Shown piece by piece: positions 6,312-13,278 of a DNA stretch of 18,013 bases. The notes beneath the pieces are model-generated. The model worked only from the letters and a program-made list of their open reading frames with translations. It searched no databases and was not told the DNA's origin. Within the stretch, counting starts at the first letter, position 1. Each line of letters begins with the position of its first letter. This DNA comes from Flavobacterium sp. GTDB taxonomy: Bacteria; Bacteroidota; Bacteroidia; Flavobacteriales; Flavobacteriaceae. Made by a program: the position numbers and the translations under genes. Where the stretch lies: positions 1-18,013 of the forward strand of contig JAHRWO010000143.1 of assembly GCA_019105125.1 (NCBI GenBank). Direction: 5' to 3'.

Positions 6312-6357
6312 GCAATCGCAGTTATCAGTTCATGATTTTACTGATAACTGCGACTGC
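6312..6357. terminator. Long hairpin between convergent genes, possible bidirectional terminator
   Basis: GCAATCGCAGTTATCAGT (6312-6329) pairs with ACTGATAACTGCGACTGC (6340-6357), 18 bp with one mismatch and a 10-nt loop. It lies exactly between the convergent pyrophosphohydrolase and ilvE stops. T runs on either side are short, so it may be a repeat-derived stem as much as a classical terminator. Confidence 0.6.
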
Positions 6358-6366
6358 TAATTGATG

Positions 6367-7443
6367 CTATATTTTTACAGTCCAACCAAAAGTATCTTCA
6401 GCTAATTTGTATTGAATGTTTGTTAATTTTTCTTTTACTTCAAGTGCTATTGAATGTTCTAATTTAGGCAATTCGTAATAATGGTCTTGAAATGAAAATC
6501 CAACAATAGGATTAATTACAGCGGCAGTTCCAGCTCCAAAAATTTCTTTTAGGGAACCATTTTTAGCTGCCTCAACAATTTCTTCTACTAAAACTGGGCG
6601 AACTTCAACATTTATATTTTCTCTTTTAGCTAATTCGATAACACTTTTACGCGTTACACCATCTAAGATTCTTTCGCTTGTTGGTGCGGTATATAAAGTA
6701 TCATTAATTCTGAAGAAAACATTCATTGTTCCTGCTTCCTCTAGTTTAGTATGAGTTGCATCGTCTGTCCAAATGATTTGTTGGAAACCTTGTTCGTTTG
6801 CTAGTTTTGTGGGAAAAAATTGAGCAGAATAATTTCCAGCGGCTTTTGCTGCTCCAATTCCTCCGTTTGCTGCTCTACTGAAGTGTTCAGCAATAATTAC
6901 TTTAACTTCACCAGAATAATATGAACGCGCTGGAGATAAAATAATCATGAAACGGTATTCTTGAGAAGGCGCTGCAATTACACCATGTCCGGTTGCAATC
7001 ATAAACGGACGGATGTATAAACTATTTCCTTTTCCTTTTTTAACCCAATCTTTTTCGATTTCTAATAAACGATGTAAACCTCCTAAAAAAACATCTTCTG
7101 GAACTTCCGGCATTGCCATTCGGGTTGCACTTTTATTGAATCGTTGAAAGTTTTCATCAGGTCTGAATAACCATACATCATCTTGTTGGTCTTTATATGC
7201 TTTCATTCCCTCAAAAATCGCTTGCCCATAGTGGAATACCTTAGCAGAAGGATCTATCATGAAAGGCGCATAAGGTTCAATTATAGGTTTTTGCCAGGCT
7301 CCATTTTTATAATCACAAACCAACATGTGGTCTGTAAATACATTACCAAAAGTTAAGTTTTCGAAGTCAACTTGATTAATTTTTGTTTCAGGAGCCGAAA
7401 TGATTTCGATTTCGCTTAAAGTTTTTAATTCCATTAGGTTCAA
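6367..7443 (-). CDS. ilvE: Branched-chain amino acid aminotransferase
   Basis: A 358-residue PLP enzyme of fold type IV. It transfers the amino group between glutamate and the keto acids of Leu, Ile and Val, the last step of their synthesis and the first of their breakdown. The PLP lysine is Lys200 in IGAAKAAGNY. Other family motifs are HYGQAIFEGMKAY (71-83), YIRPFMIATG (143-152), LEEAGTMNVF (234-243) and GAGTAAVI. Length and motifs fit the longer BCAT subgroup also found in eukaryotes and many bacteria. The frame starts at 7443 (MNLMELKT); a second ATG three codons later (7434) is equally plausible. It is monocistronic, with its own -7 box upstream. Confidence 0.95.
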   Translation of the reverse strand: MNLMELKTLSEIEIISAPETKINQVDFENLTFGNVFTDHMLVCDYKNGAWQKPIIEPYAPFMIDPSAKVFHYGQAIFEGMKAYKDQQDDVWLFRPDENFQRFNKSATRMAMPEVPEDVFLGGLHRLLEIEKDWVKKGKGNSLYIRPFMIATGHGVIAAPSQEYRFMIILSPARSYYSGEVKVIIAEHFSRAANGGIGAAKAAGNYSAQFFPTKLANEQGFQQIIWTDDATHTKLEEAGTMNVFFRINDTLYTAPTSERILDGVTRKSVIELAKRENINVEVRPVLVEEIVEAAKNGSLKEIFGAGTAAVINPIVGFSFQDHYYELPKLEHSIALEVKEKLTNIQYKLAEDTFGWTVKI

Positions 7444-7507
7444 ACGGTTATGTTGTTTAAATTTTGTATTTTCAACAATAAAAAAGATGAATAATACATT
7501 TTGATTG

Positions 7508-7515
7508 CAAATTTA
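7508..7515 (-). promoter_or_regulatory. Promoter -7 element of ilvE
   Basis: On the minus strand TAAATTTG matches TAnnTTTG exactly, giving a leader of about 55-60 nt before the ilvE ATG. No clear -33 TTG at the right spacing. Confidence 0.45.
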
Positions 7516-7666
7516 CTAAAAAAAAGAAGTTTTTATTTGGGTTAGTAAAAAAAATATTAACATATCAACTTATGAATGTTATGAAATTTAAACCCGCGAG
7601 TTCTAAAAAAATCTATTATCCTAATTTTAAAAAAGACAAATTGATGGCTGATTTTAAAAAAAATGT

Positions 7667-7674
7667 TATTTTTG
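7667..7674 (+). promoter_or_regulatory. Promoter -7 element of the DUF4920 / cytochrome operon
   Basis: TATTTTTG matches TAnnTTTG exactly, with TTG at 7641-7643 as a candidate -33 element 23 nt upstream. The ATG at 7694 lies 19 nt downstream. Confidence 0.55.
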
Positions 7675-7693
7675 TAACATAATATGTAAAATC

Positions 7694-8194
7694 ATGAAAA
7701 AAATTAAATTCATTTTAGCTATCGTTTTTGCATTAGTTGCATTTCAAGTTAAAGCTCAAAGTACCTCTAAGTCTAACACAACAAATTTATCAGGATATGC
7801 ATCATTTGGTGAAAAATTCACACCTAATAAAGTCATTTCTAAAGATGCTATGTTGAAAAAATATAAAAACTTAAAAAAAGGAGATTCTATTCCAGTTCAA
7901 TTTAAAACCACTATCAATTCAGTTTGTAAGAAAAAAGGCTGTTGGATGAAATTAGATTTGGGTAAGGGAGAATCTTCATTCGTAAAATTTAAAGATTATG
8001 GTTTTTTTGTTCCATTAAATGCGGACGGAAATGAGGTAATTGTGAATGGATATGCTTTTGTAGATGTTGTTACTGTGGATGAATTAAAACATTATGCAAA
8101 AGATGCAGGAAAATCTAAAGAAGAAATTACTAAAATTAAAAAACCTGAAGTGACTTATTCTTATACTGCAACTGGAGTTTATATTAAAAAATAA
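7694..8194 (+). CDS. Exported DUF4920 family protein
   Basis: A 166-residue protein with a clear Sec signal peptide (MKKIKF, hydrophobic core, cleavage after VKAQ near residue 21). The mature part matches the DUF4920 family of Bacteroidota: YASFGEKF near residue 35, then INSVCKKKGCWMKL with Cys78 and Cys83, then SFVKFKDYGFFVPL. The two conserved cysteines plus Trp suggest a metal or redox site, but no activity is established. The gene is followed after only 3 nt by a c-type cytochrome lipoprotein, so the two are translated from one message and probably act together in the periplasm or at the outer membrane. Family call secure, function unknown. Confidence 0.88.
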   Translation: MKKIKFILAIVFALVAFQVKAQSTSKSNTTNLSGYASFGEKFTPNKVISKDAMLKKYKNLKKGDSIPVQFKTTINSVCKKKGCWMKLDLGKGESSFVKFKDYGFFVPLNADGNEVIVNGYAFVDVVTVDELKHYAKDAGKSKEEITKIKKPEVTYSYTATGVYIKK

Positions 8195-8197
8195 AGA

Positions 8198-8662
8198 ATG
8201 AAATTACTAAATTTAGCCTTTCTAGTTTTTTTATTGGGGCTTCCATCCTGTCAGAAAGACAAGATAGTTGAGCAACAAGATGAAAATGTTGTAGAGCAAA
8301 CTATTGACTCTTCAGGCTCTGAAGCATTTGAAATGTACGAAATGTCAGAAATGGCAGCTCTTATGGAGCAAATGTATGTAGATAATCAACGTTTGAAAGA
8401 TAGGATAATTAAAGGTGATACCATAGGTAAATTTCCTCAGCATTTTGTAAAGATTCACAATGCCGTTATGACTGACGAAAATGATAAAGATGCTTTTTTT
8501 GATGAACAAGCACAGAAATTCATCCAAGCACAAGAATTGATTTATAAAGATCCTAAAAACGCTAAACAGCATTTTAATAATGGAGTTGATGCTTGTATAC
8601 AGTGTCATCAAGTTAAATGTAGTGGCCCAATTCCAAGAATAAAGAAGTTATATATTAAATAA
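8198..8662 (+). CDS. Lipoprotein with a C-terminal c-type heme motif
   Basis: A 154-residue lipoprotein. Residues 1-17 form a signal peptide ending in a lipobox (GLPS before Cys18), so the mature protein is lipid-anchored. An acidic linker rich in Glu and Asp (20-50) follows. A helical region contains several Met residues (MYEMSEMAALMEQMY), and near the C terminus CIQCH (133-137) is a single covalent heme c site. A heme motif at the C-terminal end behind Met-containing helices resembles class II cytochromes (c', c556), where a Met or open site completes coordination; this comparison is an inference. It lies 3 nt after the DUF4920 gene and is closed by a terminator. Likely an electron carrier or sensor, partner unknown. 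Confidence 0.8.
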   Translation: MKLLNLAFLVFLLGLPSCQKDKIVEQQDENVVEQTIDSSGSEAFEMYEMSEMAALMEQMYVDNQRLKDRIIKGDTIGKFPQHFVKIHNAVMTDENDKDAFFDEQAQKFIQAQELIYKDPKNAKQHFNNGVDACIQCHQVKCSGPIPRIKKLYIK

Positions 8663-8666
8663 AATG

Positions 8667-8689
8667 AAGGGTTTTTAAACCCTTTTTTT
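8667..8689 (+). terminator. Intrinsic terminator after the cytochrome lipoprotein gene
   Basis: AAGGGTTT (8667-8674) and AAACCCTT (8677-8684) form a tight hairpin, followed by a run of T. Confidence 0.85.
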
Positions 8690-8694
8690 ATGCT

Positions 8695-9375
8695 ATGAAA
8701 CGAGAAATTATTATTACAAACGATGGTACAACTACTATAAGAATTCCAGAATGGAATGAAAACTACCATTCTAGTCATGGAGCTATTCAAGAGGCTAAAC
8801 ATGTTTTTATTAAAAATGGATTGGATTTATTCAAAAATCAATCATCTATTTCAATACTTGAAATAGGATATGGTACAGGTTTGAATGCTTTTATTACTTT
8901 TTTAGAAACTCATGAAACCCTAAATGTAGATTATGTTGGGATAGAAGCCTATCCCGTTTCGATGAAAGAAATTGGACAGTTAAATTATGTTTCACAATTA
9001 GGTGCATTTCAATTTCACCCCATTTTTGAAAGAATGCATTCGGACGATTGGGAAATTCCACAAAATATCTCTAATAATTTTACTTTGACAAAGCATCAGC
9101 AGTTTTTTCAGGAAATTGAAGATAAAGATCGTTTCCATCTCATTTATTTTGATGCTTTCGGATTTCCTACACAGCCTGAATTATGGAGCGAAGCAATATT
9201 TAAAAAAATGTATGATGCACTTTTGCCAGATGGAGTTTTAGTAACTTATGCTTGCCGAACAGTTATTAAAAAGGCTATGTTAAGTGTTGGATTTTCAGTT
9301 GAAAAACTACCTGGTGCACCCGGAAAAAGAGAAATGTTACGCGCTAAAAAAGCACCTGTTTTTTTAAAAATTTAA
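8695..9375 (+). CDS. mnmD: tRNA 5-methylaminomethyl-2-thiouridine methyltransferase MnmD (MnmC1 type)
   Basis: A 226-residue SAM-dependent methyltransferase that completes the modification of the wobble uridine (mnm5s2U34) in some tRNAs by methylating the aminomethyl group. The SAM motif ILEIGYGTGLNA (54-65) is followed by an acidic residue in VGIEAYP, and YFDAFGFPTQPELW (151-164) and PGAPGKREM (206-214) are MnmC/MnmD signatures. Proteobacterial MnmC carries an extra FAD oxidase domain; here only the methyltransferase is present, as in other stand-alone MnmD enzymes. The gene starts 5 nt after the preceding terminator, so its promoter must overlap that hairpin region or readthrough occurs. 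Normal length for the stand-alone form. Confidence 0.9.
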   Translation: MKREIIITNDGTTTIRIPEWNENYHSSHGAIQEAKHVFIKNGLDLFKNQSSISILEIGYGTGLNAFITFLETHETLNVDYVGIEAYPVSMKEIGQLNYVSQLGAFQFHPIFERMHSDDWEIPQNISNNFTLTKHQQFFQEIEDKDRFHLIYFDAFGFPTQPELWSEAIFKKMYDALLPDGVLVTYACRTVIKKAMLSVGFSVEKLPGAPGKREMLRAKKAPVFLKI

Positions 9376-9483
9376 TAAAAATTTAGCGTTTTTTTGCATA
9401 TTGATTTTTTTTTTAATCCATTTAATTGTTTAATTTTACAATAAGTTCTTACCAGTAAGTTTAACCAATTAACTGTAATAGTT

Positions 9484-9678
9484 ATGCCAAGACCAATGTT
9501 TTCTTATACCAAGTCAATTTTGGAACGCGTAAGTTTTGATCCTAAATTATTTTGTAAAGAATTAGAAAAAGCTGTAAAAAATTTACTTCCTTATGAAGTA
9601 GATCAGTTGAGAGAATGGCTTTTACAATTCACAAAAGAAAAACCTGAATTAAGACAATGTTTGATTTATATTAATTAA
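9484..9678 (+). CDS. Small protein of unknown function, 64 residues
   Basis: A 64-residue soluble, helical, charged protein (MPRPMFSYTKSILERVSFD, then FCKELEKAVKNLLPYEVDQLREW, ending RQCLIYIN). It has no signal peptide or membrane helix. The regular spacing of Leu, Glu and Lys and the aromatic-rich start look like a folded mini-domain, and its composition is that of a real gene. I believe similar short proteins occur across flavobacteria, but I know no function. An internal ATG at 9496 (MFSYTK) is an alternative start. It is a single-gene unit ending in a strong hairpin terminator. Confidence 0.75.
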   Translation: MPRPMFSYTKSILERVSFDPKLFCKELEKAVKNLLPYEVDQLREWLLQFTKEKPELRQCLIYIN

Positions 9679-9684
9679 AATCCT

Positions 9685-9710
9685 AAGTCCCGATTTCATC
9701 GGGACTTTTA
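9685..9710. terminator. Terminator between convergent genes
   Basis: AAGTCCCGAT (9685-9694) and ATCGGGACTT (9698-9707) form a perfect 10-bp stem with a 3-nt loop and a T run on the plus side. The minus-strand oxyR stop (9708-9710) abuts it, so it can serve both genes, although the T tract is poorer on the minus side. Confidence 0.85.
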
Positions 9711-10646
9711 TTTTGACTTTGGACTAATAATTTCTACATCACTAAAAGCAATCGCTCCGCGTACTACTCCCGAAATTGTATCTCGTAAAGCGTTTATGAT
9801 ATGAATTTTTAATTCGTTTTTAGGGTAAATTAAGCTAACTTCTCTTGCCGGTTTTGGGTCTTTAAAAGATTTTAATTTCGATTTACTTTTATCGTTCATT
9901 TCTAATGTATGAAGGTAGGGTAGTAATGTAGTACCAAGACCTTCATCAGCAAGTTTAATAAGCGTTTCAAAGCTTCCACTTTCTAGTTGAAAATGACTAT
10001 CTGCAATGAATTTATTGTTTTTACATAAATTCAAAATTCCATTTCTAAAACAATGACCATCTTGTAAAAGCAGGATTTTATCTAAATCCAAATCTGAAAT
10101 TTCGATTTCCTTTTTGTCAATAGATGCATGATTTGAAGGAACATAAGCTACAAATGGCTCATAGTAAAGAACAATTTCTTTTAAATTTTCCTCTTCAAGT
10201 GGTGTTGCAGCAATAGCACAATCCAAATGACCATTCTTCAATTTCTTGATGATTTCCTCGGTAGTTTGTTCTTCAATAATTAGATTTACTTTCGGATATT
10301 TTTTAATGAAATTATTTAAAAACATGGGTAATAAAGTAGGCATTATCGTTGGGATGATACCTACTTTAAATTCTCCACCAATATATCCTTTTTGTTGGTC
10401 TACAATGTCTTTAATGCGTCCAGCTTCGTTTACAATATTCTTTGCTTGATTTACAATTTTCTCACCTACTTCAGTTAATAAAATTGGTTTTTTACTACGA
10501 TCAAAAATTAAAACGTCTAATTCATCTTCTAATTTTTGAATTTGCATGCTTAGCGTGGGTTGGGTTACAAAGCATTTTTCAGCCGCTAAAGTGAAATTTT
10601 TGTATTCGGCTACAGCTAAAACATAATAGAGTTGTGTAATTGTCAT
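9708..10646 (-). CDS. oxyR: OxyR, peroxide-sensing LysR-family regulator
   Basis: A 312-residue LysR-type regulator counted from the ATG at 10646 (MTITQLYYVLAVAEYKNF). A 12-codon upstream extension is in frame, but it would overlap the promoter -7 box. The N-terminal winged helix-turn-helix includes AAEKCFVTQPTLSMQIQKLE. The regulatory domain contains DGHCFRNGILNLC, in which two Cys are nine positions apart exactly as Cys199 and Cys208 of E. coli OxyR. That disulfide pair senses hydrogen peroxide and switches on dps, catalase and peroxidase genes. The GSFETLIKLADEGLGTTLLP segment is also characteristic. It is divergently arranged from dps, the classic OxyR target, with about 95 bp between starts. 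The sensor looks fully functional. Confidence 0.94.
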   Translation of the reverse strand: MTITQLYYVLAVAEYKNFTLAAEKCFVTQPTLSMQIQKLEDELDVLIFDRSKKPILLTEVGEKIVNQAKNIVNEAGRIKDIVDQQKGYIGGEFKVGIIPTIMPTLLPMFLNNFIKKYPKVNLIIEEQTTEEIIKKLKNGHLDCAIAATPLEEENLKEIVLYYEPFVAYVPSNHASIDKKEIEISDLDLDKILLLQDGHCFRNGILNLCKNNKFIADSHFQLESGSFETLIKLADEGLGTTLLPYLHTLEMNDKSKSKLKSFKDPKPAREVSLIYPKNELKIHIINALRDTISGVVRGAIAFSDVEIISPKSK

Positions 10647-10663
10647 TATTAGATAATTTGATA

Positions 10664-10671
10664 CAAATATA
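10664..10671 (-). promoter_or_regulatory. Promoter -7 element of oxyR
   Basis: On the minus strand TATATTTG matches TAnnTTTG exactly, 17 nt before the preferred oxyR ATG. This supports the shorter start at 10646. Confidence 0.55.
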
Positions 10672-10741
10672 AAAACAATCAATTAAACTTATAGTATTAG
10701 GAGGATGAATTTTGTAAATTTAATGTAATAAATTGAATATT

Positions 10742-11221
10742 ATGAAATTAAATAGTTTAGGATTACCGATTACAGAAGCTGAAGAGTTGGTGAAATAGTT
10801 GAATGAATTACTAGCTAATTTTCAAGTATACTATCAAAATCTGAGAGGACTTCACTGGAATATTAAGGGAAAGCGTTTTTTCGATTTGCATCTTAAGTTT
10901 GAAGAATTATATAATGATAGTCAATTGAAAATTGTTTTAATTGCAGAGCGTGTTTTAACTTTAGGGAGTACACCATTGCATACTTTTTCAGATTATATTT
11001 CAATCAGTAAAATGAAAGTTGGAAAAAATATTTCGAATGGTTCAGAAGCTGTAAAATTAATTTTAGAGTCTAAAAGTGTGCTTTTGCAATTAGAAAGAGT
11101 TATTTTAAAAAATACTGCAGCTATTAAAGGCGAAGGCACCAACTCAATGATAAGTGATTTTATTGTGGAACAAGAAAAAACCAATTGGATGTTTAAAGCT
11201 TGGTTAGAAGAAGCAATTTAA
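10742..11221 (+). pseudogene. dps: dps with an in-frame amber stop at codon 19
   Basis: Read through, this is a full-length 159-position Dps, the ferritin-like protein that coats DNA and stores iron oxidised with peroxide. The start ATG at 10742 gives MKLNSLGLPITEAEELVK, then TAG (10796-10798), then LNELLANFQVYYQNLRGLHW in the same frame, all matching the Dps N terminus. Ferroxidase ligands expected from Listeria Dps are present at His38, His50, Glu54 and Glu69. Position 65, normally Asp in a KIDEIAER-like motif, is Val here (KIVLIAER), and its neighbour is Leu. The C terminus (GTNSMISDFIVEQEKTNWM) is good. The only close restart is a TTG directly after the stop (10799), which would make a 140-residue protein without the N-terminal tail. 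A decayed or dying gene is the simplest reading; a sequencing error cannot explain Val65 as well. No exact promoter -7 match is seen; GAATTTTG at 10707-10714 has one mismatch. Confidence 0.85.
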
Positions 11222-11242
11222 AATAAATCAATTAAAATGTAG

Positions 11243-11279
11243 TACCCCAAAATAGTTTAATATTATTTTGAGGTATTTT
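11243..11279 (+). terminator. Terminator after dps
   Basis: TACCCCAAAATA (11243-11254) and TATTTTGAGGTA (11264-11275) pair over 12 bp with one mismatch and a 9-nt loop, then TTTT. The dps transcription unit therefore still has a proper end. Confidence 0.75.
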
Positions 11280-11295
11280 ATAATATATTTAAGAA

Positions 11296-11322
11296 TTGTT
11301 TCAATTGGAAATCTTATATTCG
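11296..11322 (+). promoter_or_regulatory. Probable promoter of the small exported protein / SulP operon
   Basis: TTG (11296-11298) and TATATTCG (11315-11322) are spaced 16 nt apart. The -7 word differs from TAnnTTTG at one base. The ATG at 11327 is only 4 nt after the -7 word, so the transcript would be almost leaderless, which weakens the call. Confidence 0.3.
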
Positions 11323-11326
11323 CCAC

Positions 11327-11617
11327 ATGAAAATAGCAGTAAATATATTTTTATTCACTTTCATTGTTTTTTTATCTACACCTACTTTGATAAGTTTTGT
11401 AGATGATAAAACAGATACTTCTTGTTTCTTTACACTATGTGAAGAAGAAGAAAATCATTCTCCATTTAACGAAGTTAAAATTTTACCTACAGCTAATCAT
11501 TCGCTTTACGATATTGTTATTCAAAATGAAGTAAGATTCAATTTTTTAATGGAATCTAAACTTAGTTGCTACAATTTAGCACACCAAATCTTTTCACCAC
11601 CTCCCAATAATTTATAA
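11327..11617 (+). CDS. Small exported or membrane-anchored protein of unknown function
   Basis: A 96-residue protein. Residues 3-24 (IAVNIFLFTFIVFLSTPTLISF) form a signal peptide or anchor. They are followed by DDKTDTSCFFTLCEEEENHSP, with two Cys and an acidic patch, and a C terminus ending IFSPPPNNL. No known domain is recognised. It precedes the SulP gene by 59 bp in the same direction with no strong terminator between, so they may be co-transcribed. The family seems to be restricted to flavobacteria-like organisms, from general familiarity rather than a search. Function unknown; a role linked to anion transport is only a guess from position. Confidence 0.7.
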   Translation: MKIAVNIFLFTFIVFLSTPTLISFVDDKTDTSCFFTLCEEEENHSPFNEVKILPTANHSLYDIVIQNEVRFNFLMESKLSCYNLAHQIFSPPPNNL

Positions 11618-11676
11618 TACGTTTAATTTTTTGCTCTATTTTTTGAGCGTTGTATTAATGTGTTATAAAATTATTC

Positions 11677-13269
11677 ATGAACAATCATTCTATTTTTTCT
11701 AATGTAAGAGGAGATCTTGCAGCGGGACTTGTTGTTTTTTTAGTGGCATTACCATTGTGTTTAGGTATTGCATTAGCCTCTGGAGCGCCTCTTTTTTCAG
11801 GTATTGTTTCAGGTGTAGTTGGAGGTGTAGTTGTTGGCTTTTTAAGTAATTCATCATTAAGTGTTACTGGTCCTGCGGCTGGACTAACAGCTATTGTATT
11901 AACGGCTATAACTGACCTTGGTGGTTTTAATATTTTTTTATTAGCTGTAATTTTAGCCGGATTACTTCAAATAGGTTTAGGATTTTTAAGAGCTGGAAGC
12001 TTTTCTAATTATTTCCCTACAAGTGTTATTGAAGGAATGTTAGCTGCTATAGGAATTATTATCATTCTAAAGCAAATACCTCATGCATTTGGACATGATG
12101 TTACAAATGAAGGTGATTTCTTCTTTATTGAAAAATCTGGAAATACGACTTTCGATACCTTAATTGAATCGGTTAATTACATTCATCTTGGCTCTCTTTT
12201 TATTGCTCTTGTTTCATTGGCTATTTTGATTACATGGGAAAAAGTGCCAGCGTTGCGAAATCTCAAAGTAATTCCAGGTGCCTTGGTAGTGGTAGTTACT
12301 AGTATTTTGCTGAATGAATTTTTCATACGATCGGGTTCTAGTTTAGCTATTTTAAGTCAAAATCATCTAGTTAATCTTCCATCTTTGTCTGAGATAAAGG
12401 ATGGTTTTGCATTACCAAATTTTAACGAGCTAGCAAACGAGAAAGTTTGGATTGTAGCCATTACAATCGCTGTAGTTGCTTCTATTGAAACCTTGTTGTG
12501 TATTGAAGCGACCGATAAATTAGATCCTTACAAAAGATTCACCGATACCAACAGAGAATTAAAAGCACAAGGAATTGGAAATTTAATAAGTGGTTTATTA
12601 GGAGGTTTGCCTATGACATCAGTGGTAGTTCGATCATCTGCAAATATTAACTCGGGAGGAAGAACTAAATTAGCAACCATTTTTCATGGCGTCCTTTTAT
12701 TTAGTTTTGCGCTCTCAATTCCTTTTATACTAAACAAAATCCCTTTAGCGGCATTGGCTGCAGTTTTATTGATGGTTGGGTATAAATTAGCAAAACCAAG
12801 TGTTTTTGTACATTTGTGGAACAATGGTTATACTCAGTTTGTTCCATTTGTTATAACAGTAATAGCTGTTGTCAGAATAGATTTATTAAAAGGAGTAGCA
12901 ATAGGATTGATGGCTAGTATCATTTTTATTTTGTATCAAAATCTAAAGATTGCTTATTCCTTCAAAAAGGAATCTTTTAAAGATGGCGATATTATTACCA
13001 TAAAACTGGCTCAAGAAGTTTCTTTTTTGAACAAAGCGGCTATAAAAAATACTTTAGCTAGCATTCCAAGAGGTTCAAAGTTAATTATTGATGCATCAAA
13101 TACGAAATATATTGATTTTGATGTCGTCGAACTCATAAAAGATTTTAAAAACATAAAGGCTGATGATAAAGAAATAGACTTAACTTTGAAAGGTTTTAAA
13201 GAGCAGTATAATCTTGATACAGTCGAATTCAAACACGTTAAAATTAAAGAAGCAAAAGAAGCAATATAA
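11677..13269 (+). CDS. SulP-family inorganic anion transporter, probably for bicarbonate
   Basis: A 530-residue inner-membrane transporter. The N-terminal signature RGDLAAGLVVFLVALPLCLGIALASGAP (about 11-38) and SVTGPAAGLTAIV (about 62-74) are hallmarks of SulP/SLC26 proteins. About a dozen membrane helices follow, with ASIETLLCIEATDKLDPYKR near the middle. A C-terminal cytoplasmic STAS domain begins near residue 437 (IITIKLAQEVSFLNKAA) and contains IIDASNTKYIDFDV around 470-483. SulP proteins carry sulfate, bicarbonate or other anions, often with Na+ or H+. A carbonic anhydrase gene starts 9 nt after its stop, and SulP proteins linked to carbonic anhydrase are usually considered bicarbonate carriers. 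Substrate is therefore inferred from context. Normal length, no defects. Confidence 0.92.
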   Translation: MNNHSIFSNVRGDLAAGLVVFLVALPLCLGIALASGAPLFSGIVSGVVGGVVVGFLSNSSLSVTGPAAGLTAIVLTAITDLGGFNIFLLAVILAGLLQIGLGFLRAGSFSNYFPTSVIEGMLAAIGIIIILKQIPHAFGHDVTNEGDFFFIEKSGNTTFDTLIESVNYIHLGSLFIALVSLAILITWEKVPALRNLKVIPGALVVVVTSILLNEFFIRSGSSLAILSQNHLVNLPSLSEIKDGFALPNFNELANEKVWIVAITIAVVASIETLLCIEATDKLDPYKRFTDTNRELKAQGIGNLISGLLGGLPMTSVVVRSSANINSGGRTKLATIFHGVLLFSFALSIPFILNKIPLAALAAVLLMVGYKLAKPSVFVHLWNNGYTQFVPFVITVIAVVRIDLLKGVAIGLMASIIFILYQNLKIAYSFKKESFKDGDIITIKLAQEVSFLNKAAIKNTLASIPRGSKLIIDASNTKYIDFDVVELIKDFKNIKADDKEIDLTLKGFKEQYNLDTVEFKHVKIKEAKEAI

Positions 13270-13278
13270 TCAGGAACC

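Noticed and set aside
7444..7693. Possible small gene between ilvE and the DUF4920 gene
   Set aside because: No convincing frame; the stretch is explained by two divergent promoters and AT-rich spacer.
10647..10682. 12-codon N-terminal extension of oxyR
   Set aside because: It overlaps the promoter -7 word, adds residues absent from LysR-type proteins, and the ATG at 10646 gives the canonical start.
10699..10728. AGGAGG directly followed by an ATG frame of seven codons between oxyR and dps
   Set aside because: Shine-Dalgarno sites are rarely used in this group, there is no spacing before the ATG, and the frame is too short to mean anything.
10647..10741. OxyR operator between oxyR and dps
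   Set aside because: An OxyR site is expected on general grounds, but I could not pick out a convincing ATAG/CTAT-type or other LysR-type site in the AT-rich text.
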